A stretch of DNA of 15,637 nt from Pseudomonadota bacterium (lineage in GTDB: Bacteria > Pseudomonadota > Alphaproteobacteria > Rhizobiales > Hyphomicrobiaceae), in contig JAEZBZ010000158.1 of assembly GCA_023412745.1 (NCBI GenBank), positions 1-15,637 on the forward strand, written 5' to 3'. Numbering within the stretch: position 1 is the stretch's first letter; each line of letters starts with the position of its first letter. Made by a program: the position numbers and the translations under genes. The notes under the pieces were generated by a model, which was not told where the DNA came from, did no database searches, and saw nothing but the letters and a program-made list of their open reading frames with translations. Below are positions 1 through 6,427 of this stretch, piece after piece.

Positions 1-890
1 ACGGCGTCCTGCGCGACATGGCGGATTAGCATGGTTTTGGTGCCGCCGTAGCTTGCCATCAGCACGCGGCAAGCCGTCGGCTCCGGACGCGGGGGTGGGG
101 CAGGGCGAGCGGCTGCGACCGGCGGCCCAATGCGCGGCATCGCGGCGGCGCTGGCCTGGGCCGGGAATTGTGGCGGCGGCGCCTGCCGCATGGGCGGCTG
201 CTGCTGGGCACGCGGCGGAGGCATGTTCGCGGCGATCTGCTGCCCCGTGCAATGGCGGGCGCGAAAGCGTTCCGCGATCGAGTCGATCGACCGCCCGTAG
301 GCGCGATCGACGGCCCAGCGGCCGGAGAGATCCTGGAAGGTGACGGGCCGCTTGCGTGCCAGCGGCATGGACAGCGCCAGGATGTGATCCTGCTTCAGGC
401 GGGTGCGCGGCGCGACGGGGGAGGCAAGCCGTTCGCCCGAATACACCACGAGATGCTCGATCTGGCCGCGGACGCCGGTGCTGACGTCGGGGAAGCTGTC
501 GCCCGGAACGCCGCCGCCCGTGGTGCCGATGCCGGCGAAATTGTTCTGGCGCGGATCGACGTCGCCGCGCTTACCGTTGCCGCGCAGATAAGTCAGGAAG
601 TTGGTCTCGATAACCATCTGGAAGAAGGCATAGTCCCACCGCACGCCCAACGCTTCGCCGTGGCGTTTGTACCAGACGGCGATGTCCCGGAAGCGCGGAT
701 CGAGGCGCGTGTTACGCTCGGTCAGGAACGCCATCAGTCGAGCCGGCGTTACGCAGGTGGGCACTTGATTGGCGGCGCTGGTGCGAATGGGTGGTGCGGC
801 CGAGGCCGAAGCCGACCAGCACGCGACAAGGGCAGCGCCAGCGAGCATCAGCAGCCGGCGACCGCAAATCGTTGTCTGGCCGATGCTCAA
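1..890 (-). CDS. Exported glucosaminidase-like protein, paralog of its upstream neighbour (3' end cut by window edge)
   Basis: Translating the minus strand gives an open frame of about 296 codons that leaves the window at base 1. It aligns along its length with the protein at 887-2071: RLMAF near the start, VRWDYAFFQM, an IET that matches the neighbour's LETG, NNFAGIGTTG, and a late CRV-MASYGG that matches CRVWTASYGG. This points to a GH73-type mannosyl-glycoprotein endo-beta-N-acetylglucosaminidase fold acting on peptidoglycan in the envelope, with Glu95 (TTG numbering) as the candidate catalytic acid. The linker is Gln/Pro-rich, whereas the neighbour's is Ala-rich. The start is uncertain. 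TTG at 890 overlaps the neighbour's TGA and gives a full signal sequence (two Arg, a hydrophobic core and LVAC, which could be a lipobox). ATG at 848 would leave a signal with no positive charge. The family assignment is by motif only; the start is less certain than the gene itself. Confidence 0.75.
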   Translation of the reverse strand, partial: MSIGQTTICGRRLLMLAGAALVACWSASASAAPPIRTSAANQVPTCVTPARLMAFLTERNTRLDPRFRDIAVWYKRHGEALGVRWDYAFFQMVIETNFLTYLRGNGKRGDVDPRQNNFAGIGTTGGGVPGDSFPDVSTGVRGQIEHLVVYSGERLASPVAPRTRLKQDHILALSMPLARKRPVTFQDLSGRWAVDRAYGRSIDSIAERFRARHCTGQQIAANMPPPRAQQQPPMRQAPPPQFPAQASAAAMPRIGPPVAAARPAPPPRPEPTACRVLMASYGGTKTMLIRHVAQDA

Positions 891-2071
891 CCTTCCGGAC
901 ACAATTCAAATGCCTTGTCGAGTGCGCTCGACTGGTTGGGAAATTCGCCGACAGCCTGACCGCCGCGCGCGTAGGCGGCGATATAGGCCTCGGCTTCACG
1001 CTTCTCAGCGCCTTCGTTGACGTCGAGGACGGTGTAATTGACGAAGCCGTCGTTGGGCGCCTTGATGATGATGGCCTTCTGACCGCCGTAACTGGCGGTC
1101 CAGACGCGGCACTTGGGTTTTGCTGCCGCCGTTGCCGCGGCGCCCGCCGCAGCGGCTGCGAGCGTGACGTTTCCGGTTTCCTCGGCCGCAGGTTCTGCGG
1201 CGCCGACACTGGACGATGCGGCGAAATCGCTGGCGACGGCCTGGACGGACTGCTTGGCCATGCCCGATGCACCAAGGCTTGAACGCTGGGTCAGGCCTTC
1301 CGCGCGTGCCTGGTCTGCCGCGCTCCGCGCCAGATCCTGGCCGGATACCTTCTCGGACGTTTCTTTCGCGGCGGCGACCTTCGTGGTCTCACCACCACCG
1401 CGTCCTTTGCGCGCCTCGGCGACGAGTTCGGGCCGCGGATCTGGCTGGTTGCAATGGTTGTCGTAGAAGGCCTTGGCGATGGCGCCGACCTTGCTGGCGT
1501 AACCGCGATCGCCCGGAGCCCACTGGCGCCCGAGGTGCGTGAACGTCATTGGGCCTTTGATGGTCTTCTGCCAGGACCTCAGTACGTTCCATTCCTGAAC
1601 CTTGCGCGTACGTTCGGCGACAGGGTCGGTGATGTAGTCTCCGGCATAGAGCAGCAAATGCTGGAGGTGCGCCTTCACGCCGGTCGACAGATCGGGGAAG
1701 CGCTCGCCCGGAGCGCCGCGGCCCGTGGCGCCGAGGCCGGCGAAATTGTACTGCGTGGGGCTGACGTCGCCCGGCTTGCCGTTGCCGCGGCGGTACGACA
1801 GGTTGCCGGTTTCCAGCAGCATCTGGAAGAAGGCGTAGTCCCAGCGAACGGACAGTTCCTCGCCGTGGCGCATGTACTGCGTCGCGATGTCGGCGAAACG
1901 CGCATCGACAGAGGCGTTGCGCTGCTGGACGAACGCCATCAGGCGACCGGGCGTGGCGCAGGCGGCAACCTTGTTGGCCGCGGTTGTCTTCACGGCAGGC
2001 AGGCTTTGGGCGGCAGCCGGCGTGGCGGCCAGCGCGAGCAATAGGATGAGGGGAGCGGCCCGGCTCGTCAT
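887..2071 (-). CDS. Exported glucosaminidase-like peptidoglycan hydrolase with Ala-rich linker and C-terminal Cys-framed module
   Basis: This is a 394-residue protein. Residues 1-22 form a signal peptide (short basic start, Leu/Ala core, cleavage near AAAQ). Residues about 38-207 form the glucosaminidase-like domain, with FFQMLLETGN (Glu87 is the candidate catalytic acid) and YNFAGLGATG (108-117), which matches the conserved NFxGIG region of GH73-type enzymes. Cys38 and Cys207 bracket the domain. Residues 210-318 are an Ala/Ser/Gly-rich, probably disordered linker. Residues 320-394 are a compact module starting CRVWTASYGG and ending with FELCPEG; Cys321 and Cys391 could pair. The predicted role is cleavage of glycan strands in the periplasm, inferred from the motifs. 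The ATG at 2071 follows an AGAGAG stretch about six bases away. The next gene on the same strand is a paralog that starts at or inside this gene's end. A transglycosylase-like or non-catalytic wall-binding role cannot be excluded. Confidence 0.8.
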   Translation of the reverse strand: MTSRAAPLILLLALAATPAAAQSLPAVKTTAANKVAACATPGRLMAFVQQRNASVDARFADIATQYMRHGEELSVRWDYAFFQMLLETGNLSYRRGNGKPGDVSPTQYNFAGLGATGRGAPGERFPDLSTGVKAHLQHLLLYAGDYITDPVAERTRKVQEWNVLRSWQKTIKGPMTFTHLGRQWAPGDRGYASKVGAIAKAFYDNHCNQPDPRPELVAEARKGRGGGETTKVAAAKETSEKVSGQDLARSAADQARAEGLTQRSSLGASGMAKQSVQAVASDFAASSSVGAAEPAAEETGNVTLAAAAAGAAATAAAKPKCRVWTASYGGQKAIIIKAPNDGFVNYTVLDVNEGAEKREAEAYIAAYARGGQAVGEFPNQSSALDKAFELCPEG

Positions 2072-2108
2072 GGGATCTCTCTATCTCCGCGATGAGCGTC
2101 TACAACTC

Positions 2109-2131
2109 GTCTGTAGGGAATCGATACAGAC
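2109..2131. promoter_or_regulatory. 7-bp inverted repeat over a possible promoter of the glucosaminidase pair
   Basis: GTCTGTA (2109-2115) and TACAGAC (2125-2131) are perfect inverted arms around a 9-base spacer. They lie 38-60 bases upstream of the ATG at 2071. On the minus strand, TTGATC (2147-2142) and TATCGA (2126-2121) could be -35 and -10 elements, but the 15-base gap is short. The inverted repeat overlaps the candidate -10, as a repressor site would. The repeat is plainly present; its function is inferred. Nothing else stands out in the rest of the 2072-2293 gap except a weak AACCT/AGGTT repeat near 2146-2162. Confidence 0.35.
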
Positions 2132-2293
2132 CCATTATGTCGATCAACCTTAAGGGGAGGTTGACGCACGCTCCATTCAGCGTCTCCTGAGATCGCCGAT
2201 CTTTTGGGCACAAGTTGGTACAGCTCGCGGAGGAATTGTGGCGAACCGGAAATTATCGCACGAAGCCGGTGTATTGGATCTGCCGACTCGGGA

Positions 2294-2665
2294 TCACGCA
2301 GCCGGCTTGCCGCGGCGGATCTCGATGCCGACGGCGCGGCACGATGGCAGCACATCGGGCTTCTCGACCCGCACGCACACCTCGAGCACCCGGTCGTCTG
2401 CGAGGCATGCCTCCGCGACGCGCTCGGCAATCGTCGCGATCAGGTTGAAATGGCCGTCATCGATGGTCTGCTTGATCGCCCGGATGGCCAGATCGTAATC
2501 GTAGACGGCGCCGAGTTGATCGGACGTGCCGTCGTAATTGTCGACCACCTGCATATCGAGCGAGACGACGATGCGCTGCTGGTAGCGGTGCTCGTGCTCA
2601 TAGACCCCTACACTGCCGATATGTTCCAGCTCACGGATCAGGACGCGGCGCGGGCGGTTGGTCAT
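2294..2665 (-). CDS. folB: Dihydroneopterin aldolase
   Basis: This is a 123-residue protein, the usual FolB length. FolB converts 7,8-dihydroneopterin to 6-hydroxymethyl-7,8-dihydropterin plus glycolaldehyde in cytosolic folate synthesis. Supporting signatures are the N-terminal LIRELEHIGSVGVYEHE, which carries the conserved Glu region (Glu23/Glu25) after a Gly-Val-Tyr, the Val-Tyr-Asp-Tyr stretch at 54-57, LIATIAERVAEACL at 75-88, and VRVEKPDVL, where Lys102 matches the catalytic Lys of the family. I chose the ATG at 2665; a TTG six bases upstream is possible but has no better ribosome site. The gene lies 48 bases after the stop of the SDR gene on the same strand, with a hairpin between them, so the two are probably cotranscribed. 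FolX (dihydroneopterin triphosphate epimerase) is a close relative, but FolB is more likely. Confidence 0.93.
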   Translation of the reverse strand: MTNRPRRVLIRELEHIGSVGVYEHEHRYQQRIVVSLDMQVVDNYDGTSDQLGAVYDYDLAIRAIKQTIDDGHFNLIATIAERVAEACLADDRVLEVCVRVEKPDVLPSCRAVGIEIRRGKPAA

Positions 2666-2691
2666 GAACAAGGCTCTGTCACTGTGCAGAC

Positions 2692-2710
2692 CCCGGGATC
2701 GCGTCCCGGG
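2692..2710. repeat. Perfect 7-bp hairpin between the SDR gene and folB
   Basis: CCCGGGA (2692-2698) and TCCCGGG (2704-2710) pair around a 5-base loop, TCGCG. On the transcribed (minus) strand no T-run follows, so a full intrinsic terminator is unlikely. It may act as an mRNA-stabilising or partial attenuating element inside the operon. The hairpin is seen directly; its role is inferred. Confidence 0.5.
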
Positions 2711-2713
2711 ATA

Positions 2714-3454
2714 TTAACGCCAGACCAGGTGCTGGCCGCTGTCGAGGGCGATCATCTGGCCCGTGAGCGCGGGAGCGTCAAGGATGAAGCGCACGCCGGC
2801 CGCAATCTCCTCCGGGCTGGCCGGGCGATGCAGCAGGGTATTACGCCACTCGGCCTCGAAATCTGCCGGCTTCTGGTAAGTGCTGGGCAGCACGGGGCCT
2901 GGCGCAATGGCGTTGACGCGGATGCGCGGGGCGAGCGCCTGCGCCAGCATCTGGGTGGCGCTCCACAGCGCGCTTTTTGAGAGCGTGTAGGAGAAGAAGT
3001 CCGGTGTCGGGCGCCATGCGCGCTGGTCGATGATGTTGATGACGGTGCCGGTTTGCCCGGCGGGCAAGCAGCTGGCCATGGCGCGGGCCAGAAATACCGG
3101 CGCGCGCAGGTTGACGTCCATATGCGTGGCCCAAAGCTCCGGCGTCAGCGTGGCGAGGTCGTCCTCCAGGAATTCCGAAGCGTTGTTGACGAGGCAGTTT
3201 GGAGGGCCAAGTGCCTCCGCGCATCGCTCGATCAGGTTAGAGACATCGCCCATGCTGGCGAGATCGGCCGAGAGAAGGGTGACATCGACGCCGCGCTCGC
3301 GCAGCTCCGCGGCCAGCTTGTCCGCGTCCTCGCGCGAGTTGCGGTAATGAAGTGCGATCCGCCAGCCCCAGTTCGCGAAAGCCCGCGCGATAGCGGCCCC
3401 GATGCGGCGCGAGCCGCCGGTCACGAGCACGGTTCCTGTGGTGTGGCTTCCCAT
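2714..3454 (-). CDS. SDR-family oxidoreductase of the pteridine reductase (PTR1/FolM-like) type
   Basis: This is a 246-residue cytosolic NAD(P)H-dependent short-chain dehydrogenase. Three features point to pterin reduction rather than a generic SDR. The cofactor loop reads TGGSRRIG (12-19), the TGxxxRxG form seen in PTR1 and FolM. The position that is normally the catalytic Ser is Asp143 (NIID), as in pteridine reductases. Tyr156 and Lys160 form the YxxxK pair. NNAS at 90-93 and the C-terminal LDSGQHL also fit. Its place directly upstream of folB supports a role in dihydrofolate or dihydromonapterin reduction, though the exact substrate is inferred. The start at ATG 3454 is slightly awkward because GAGGA lies almost against it; internal GTG codons at residues 9 and 11 have no visible ribosome site, so I kept the ATG. 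A different SDR substrate remains possible. Confidence 0.85.
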   Translation of the reverse strand: MGSHTTGTVLVTGGSRRIGAAIARAFANWGWRIALHYRNSREDADKLAAELRERGVDVTLLSADLASMGDVSNLIERCAEALGPPNCLVNNASEFLEDDLATLTPELWATHMDVNLRAPVFLARAMASCLPAGQTGTVINIIDQRAWRPTPDFFSYTLSKSALWSATQMLAQALAPRIRVNAIAPGPVLPSTYQKPADFEAEWRNTLLHRPASPEEIAAGVRFILDAPALTGQMIALDSGQHLVWR

Positions 3455-3855
3455 TCCTCAGCTCTAGGTTTGTTGCGACATGCCGTATGACAGTCTCACG
3501 GCAAAGACATGTCGATCCAAAGGTGCGCCACGATACCCGCATATTGCGCGCTGCCAAAGCCGGTCACGCGCTGCCTTGAAAGCAGTCTATCGCCCGTTTC
3601 CCGAGCATATTGTATGCCGCTGTTTGCTTAAAAGTTGATCTTCGTCAGCCTGAGAAATCATCAAGTCGCGTCTGGCGTTGCACTTGTGTAACGCGTTGCT
3701 GGATTGATCGAATACTTGAGGAAACTCGCTTGCGTAGAAGTAAACAAAACTATTTCCTGACTGCGACGATGCCTGAGGAGACAACGGCATTGAGCGCGTG
3801 GGAGACGGTCACCGGGGCGGTGACGTTGCGCGATTTACTTCAAGGGGAAGATTCA
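3455..3855. promoter_or_regulatory. Gene-free divergent region with hairpins upstream of the SDR and the TorF-like porin
   Basis: This 401-base stretch has no convincing gene. It holds: TGCCGT/ACGGCA (3481-3486, 3498-3503) near the SDR start; GCGTTGCA/TGTAACGC (3675-3682, 3687-3694), a hairpin with one G-T pair and a 4-base loop, followed at once by the palindrome AACGCGTT (3690-3697); an A/T-rich patch at about 3737-3757 that could contain a -10 for the porin; and GTCACCG/CGGTGAC (3808-3814, 3818-3824), a perfect 7-bp stem with a GGG loop about 30 bases before the porin ATG. The last two stems would lie in the porin's 5' leader if transcription starts early. I could not assign a promoter with confidence. 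Confidence 0.45.
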
Positions 3856-4665
3856 ATGTTCGCACTTCGCGGAGCAGGCCTTGCCCTTGGCATGGCCGGA
3901 CTAATCGCTGGCCTGTCTACGACGGCGCTTGCCGGCGGCAGCATTAAGGACGAACCGACCGGCGGTCGCCAGCTCGAATTCTCGTTCAACGTCGGTGGCA
4001 CCACGGACTATGTCTATCGCGGTCTGTCCCAGTCGTGGGAAAAGCCGGCCGTGCAGGGTGGCTTTGACGTCACCTATGGCAGCTTCTACATCGGCACCTG
4101 GGCATCGACGATCGACTTCTCGGCAGGCCCCAATTCGCCAGCCGATGTCGAGGTCGACTTCTACGCCGGCTTCAAGTCGGAGTTCTCCGGTCTGTCGTTC
4201 GACTTCGGCGTGATCTACTACGCCTATCCCGGCGCGACTGACCCCGGCGCCGAGCTGAACATGGTTGAGCTGAAGGCCGGTGTCAGCGGTTCGCCGATCA
4301 CCAACCTGACTCTCGGCGGAACGATGTTCTTCTCGCCGGAATACACTGGCGAGACCGGCGAGGTGTGGACGTTTGAAGGTTCTGCCGCTTACGAGTTCTC
4401 GAAGATAGGCATGTTCACGCCGACGCTGAGCGCCTTGATCGGTTATCAGTTCGGCGATCTCGCAGACGGCTATAACGTCAAAGGCACGCTCGGCGCCGAC
4501 GACGATTACGTCTACTGGAACGTTGGCCTGGGTCTCGCGATCGAAAAGTTCGCGCTCGACTTCCGCTACTGGGATACCGACATCGGCAGCGCGAACGCCG
4601 GCATCTGCGCGCACACCAAGCTGTGCGACGAGCGCTTCGTGTTCTCGGCCAAGTTCACTTACTGA
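3856..4665 (+). CDS. TorF-family putative porin (Gcw_chp-type outer-membrane beta-barrel)
   Basis: This is a 269-residue outer-membrane protein. Residues 1-26 are a signal peptide ending TTALA. The mature part alternates polar and hydrophobic residues as beta strands do, and it carries the family's hallmark early region: a TTDYVYRGLSQS stretch followed by PAVQGGFD, then FYIGTWAS and FGVIYYAYPGA. The last residue is Tyr in KFTY, the usual BAM recognition end. Cys251 and Cys257 near the C-terminus could form a disulfide. The start is fixed by AAGGGGAAG at 3842-3850 before ATG 3856; the open frame continues 82 codons upstream, but that part looks non-coding. A role in solute passage is the family label; the substrate is unknown. 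The gene is followed by a strong terminator and is probably monocistronic. Confidence 0.88.
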   Translation: MFALRGAGLALGMAGLIAGLSTTALAGGSIKDEPTGGRQLEFSFNVGGTTDYVYRGLSQSWEKPAVQGGFDVTYGSFYIGTWASTIDFSAGPNSPADVEVDFYAGFKSEFSGLSFDFGVIYYAYPGATDPGAELNMVELKAGVSGSPITNLTLGGTMFFSPEYTGETGEVWTFEGSAAYEFSKIGMFTPTLSALIGYQFGDLADGYNVKGTLGADDDYVYWNVGLGLAIEKFALDFRYWDTDIGSANAGICAHTKLCDERFVFSAKFTY

Positions 4666-4710
4666 CGCGCAGCTCCGCTTCATCAGTCCCCGAAGTGTCT
4701 GCCCAAAGCG

Positions 4711-4741
4711 CCGAGGCCAGTGATGGCCTCGGTTTTCGTTT
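4711..4741 (+). terminator. Rho-independent terminator of the porin gene
   Basis: CCGAGGCC (4711-4718) pairs perfectly with GGCCTCGG (4725-4732) around the loop AGTGAT. TTTT follows directly, then CGTTTG. It lies 46 bases after the porin stop. Confidence 0.9.
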
Positions 4742-5072
4742 GTTGCAGCGAATGAAACCAGGCAGTCCGTCATCAAACTTTCATCGCCACGTCATGGCGC
4801 GTTGCTAGGCTCCGCGCGCTGGCGAAAATCCAGGCTGGCATGGTCGCGTTGGATGCGCCCTCTGGACGGCAGAGCACCGCCGTTTCTGCATCCCTCTCGG
4901 CGGACCAGTTCGCGGGCCGCTTCATGCAACCCCGCTGCCGCGCGGCACCGCAAGTTGGCACGCCGCCTGCTCATTCCTGAGAGTTTTCCCCAGAAGTGAT
5001 GGCGGCCTCGCTTGCCGGCCATGCTTCGGTGGCGGTATTTTTGCGCGCTGCTCGTGTGAGGGGGGCGATTTC
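4742..5072 (+). other. Gene-free leader region between the porin terminator and the 5073 gene
   Basis: This 331-base stretch has no recognisable gene. It begins with the PHO-box-like repeats at 4767-4795. If transcription starts near 4818, the rest would be a leader of about 255 bases for the gene at 5073. A 46-codon frame (4840-4980, ATG to TGA) lies in it without a clear ribosome site. No terminator-like hairpin was seen in it. Confidence 0.5.
4767..4811 (+). promoter_or_regulatory. Possible PhoB-dependent promoter: three PHO-box half-sites plus -10
   Basis: Three 7-mers recur exactly every 11 bases: CCGTCAT (4767-4773), CTTTCAT (4778-4784) and ACGTCAT (4789-4795). Each resembles the known PhoB half-site CTGTCAT, and the spacing matches the 7+4 layout of PHO boxes. 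Ten bases after the last repeat lies TAGGCT (4806-4811), placed where the -10 of a PhoB-activated promoter usually sits. The orientation is rightward, and the porin terminator just upstream insulates it. The repeats are seen directly; control by PhoB is inferred. Confidence 0.55.
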
Positions 5073-5828
5073 GTGGTCATCATCATCGCCATCCTTCTGC
5101 TTCTGACAGTCGGCACTGCCGCCTATAAGCTGGCGCCGCGCATGGCTGCCGGACGTGTGCTGTTCGATGCGACGCCCGATCGGCCTGCCGCCTTTGGTTA
5201 TAAGATGGCGTGGCTCGCCGTCCGCACCCGCGATACCAATCGTGTCATCAGTGTTCTGGGTTTGCAGGATCCCGAACCGTGCAACTGGAACTCGGGAATC
5301 GGCACCGTCTATGACGACCGCCTCGGCGAGACACGCGTTTTCGTGACGCCGCCGGTCAACGGTTGGACGTTCGTGGTTGGATTGCCGCTGCCCTATCCGG
5401 TTGGCCGCACCTTCGTCGACAAATGCACGCCGATGCTGCTGGAGCTGGGCGGCGAGTTCGTCGAGGTGCAGTACTACTTCAGCTATCCGCTGATCGATTT
5501 CTTCGCCTGGGCGCGGATCATCGACGGCAAGCTGGTGCGCGCCTTCGCCATCGGCGACGACGGCATCATCTGGAACAAGGGCAAGCCGACCAAGGACGAG
5601 AAAAGCTTGGGCCTCAAGCTGTTCGAGCTACGCGGCGTGCGCGAGCGGCTGGGCGATGCGGGCGGCGAGTTGATCCTGTATCCGACGGAAGAGCATGTCA
5701 TGCGGCTGGCAAGCCGGTGGAGCCTCGACCCCACGCGCGTCGATGCGGCGCCAATGCCTTCAGCAACCGGCCTGATTTGTCATGCGCCGGCAAGCTGGCG
5801 GCCGGAGCGGATGCGCAAGACGGCCTGA
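5073..5828 (+). CDS. Membrane-anchored protein of unknown function
   Basis: This is a 251-residue protein that I do not recognise. Residues 2-17 are a strongly hydrophobic segment (VIIIAILLLLTVGTAAYK), an N-terminal anchor or uncleaved signal, with the rest probably on the periplasmic side. The soluble part is a single domain rich in aromatic and Gly residues. Notable stretches are MAWLAVRTRDT (about 45-55), PCNWNSGIG (69-77), VFVTPPVNGWTFVVGLPLP (89-107), VEVQYYFSYPLIDFFAWARI (131-150) and GIIWNKGKPTKDE (164-176). Cysteines lie in PCNW, KCTP and LICH. The start is GTG at 5073, supported by GAGGGGGG at 5058-5065 seven bases upstream; no upstream in-frame ATG or GTG fits. It stands alone on its strand behind a putative PHO box. 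The pattern of repeated Trp/Phe/Tyr motifs suggests a real conserved family, but no function is assigned. Confidence 0.8.
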   Translation: MVIIIAILLLLTVGTAAYKLAPRMAAGRVLFDATPDRPAAFGYKMAWLAVRTRDTNRVISVLGLQDPEPCNWNSGIGTVYDDRLGETRVFVTPPVNGWTFVVGLPLPYPVGRTFVDKCTPMLLELGGEFVEVQYYFSYPLIDFFAWARIIDGKLVRAFAIGDDGIIWNKGKPTKDEKSLGLKLFELRGVRERLGDAGGELILYPTEEHVMRLASRWSLDPTRVDAAPMPSATGLICHAPASWRPERMRKTA

Positions 5829-5891
5829 GCGGCCAATCTCAGCGGCACGCCTGATTTCGTTCCGTGAGCATGAGGCCGAAGCAGGTTTGGA

Positions 5892-5914
5892 TGCGCGCGG
5901 CCTGACCGCGCGCA
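5892..5914. terminator. Possible bidirectional hairpin between convergent genes
   Basis: TGCGCGCGG (5892-5900) and CCGCGCGCA (5906-5914) form a perfect 9-bp GC-rich stem with the 5-base loop CCTGA. It lies in the 106-base gap between the converging stops at 5828 and 5935. No T-run follows on either strand, so it would be at most a weak or Rho-assisted end. Confidence 0.4.
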
Positions 5915-5934
5915 GGCAGACTGCGAACAGCGGA

Positions 5935-6327
5935 TCACTCGGCCGCGGGTGGCAGGCTTTGCGCCATCTGGCGTGCGATCAAGGCATCGAGACGGCCCTC
6001 AAACGGCACCGTGAACACCGACAGCCCACGGGCATCGTGCTGCCAGTTTTCGAACGCCACCGCAAAGTCCTGCGGCACGTCAGCATTGCCGTCACGACTG
6101 ACAACGCTGGCGGCGAGCGCGCTGACCTGCATTGGCAGGAACGGGATCGTCACCGGCGCGGTGCGGCCATCGGGCAGGCGCCTCGGTGCGCCAAACACCG
6201 CGCAGCAGACGATCGGATCACTATCCGCAAATGACACGATGGCGCCAATGACGATACGGGAGTTCTCAAACCCTACCGGTGCGCGATAGGTCCACTGTTC
6301 GCCCACGGAGAACCTTTGATCCGTCAT
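5935..6327 (-). CDS. Conserved-looking 130-residue cytosolic protein of unknown function
   Basis: The protein has no signal peptide and no membrane segment. It begins MTDQRFSVGEQWTYRAP, runs through a hydrophobic beta-rich part (IVIGAIVSFADSDPIVCCAVFG, about residues 25-46), a Gly/Pro turn region (PDGRTAPVTIPFLPMQ), and ends in a helix-like DALIARQMAQSL. Two adjacent cysteines (Cys41-Cys42) are notable. It resembles short uncharacterised proteins common in Hyphomicrobiales; that is a memory-based impression, not a search. The start ATG at 6327 lacks a strong ribosome site. The gene lies 100 bases downstream of the 6428-6883 gene on the same strand and could share its transcript. No function is assigned. 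Confidence 0.7.
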   Translation of the reverse strand: MTDQRFSVGEQWTYRAPVGFENSRIVIGAIVSFADSDPIVCCAVFGAPRRLPDGRTAPVTIPFLPMQVSALAASVVSRDGNADVPQDFAVAFENWQHDARGLSVFTVPFEGRLDALIARQMAQSLPPAAE

Positions 6328-6427
6328 TGCGCAACTGCCCTACCGTTGACTGGGTGGGCAAGGTGCTCCGGTGGGCGCAGTGAATCAACCCCTCGGGGCC
6401 GATCAAAAAACACCCCTGGGGAAAAGA

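Noticed and set aside
168..959. 263-codon plus-strand frame
   Set aside because: It is antisense to the partial glucosaminidase gene, which has clear homology to its neighbour; the plus-frame translation is Arg/Ala-rich without motifs.
3481..3503. CTGTCAT on the minus strand upstream of the SDR gene
   Set aside because: It is a single PHO half-site; the units 11 bases to each side match poorly, so it does not form a PHO box.
3610..3855. 82-codon N-terminal extension of the porin frame
   Set aside because: It would place the signal peptide inside the protein; ATG 3856 has a strong ribosome site and a normal signal sequence.
3901..4776. 291-codon minus-strand frame
   Set aside because: It is antisense to the porin gene and runs across that gene's terminator; no signal, domain or ribosome site supports it.
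6380..6427. Possible terminator after the 6428-6883 gene (CCCC/GGGG runs and a T-run on the minus strand)
   Set aside because: The runs leave a one-base loop or require a long unpaired loop, so no sound hairpin forms before the T-run.
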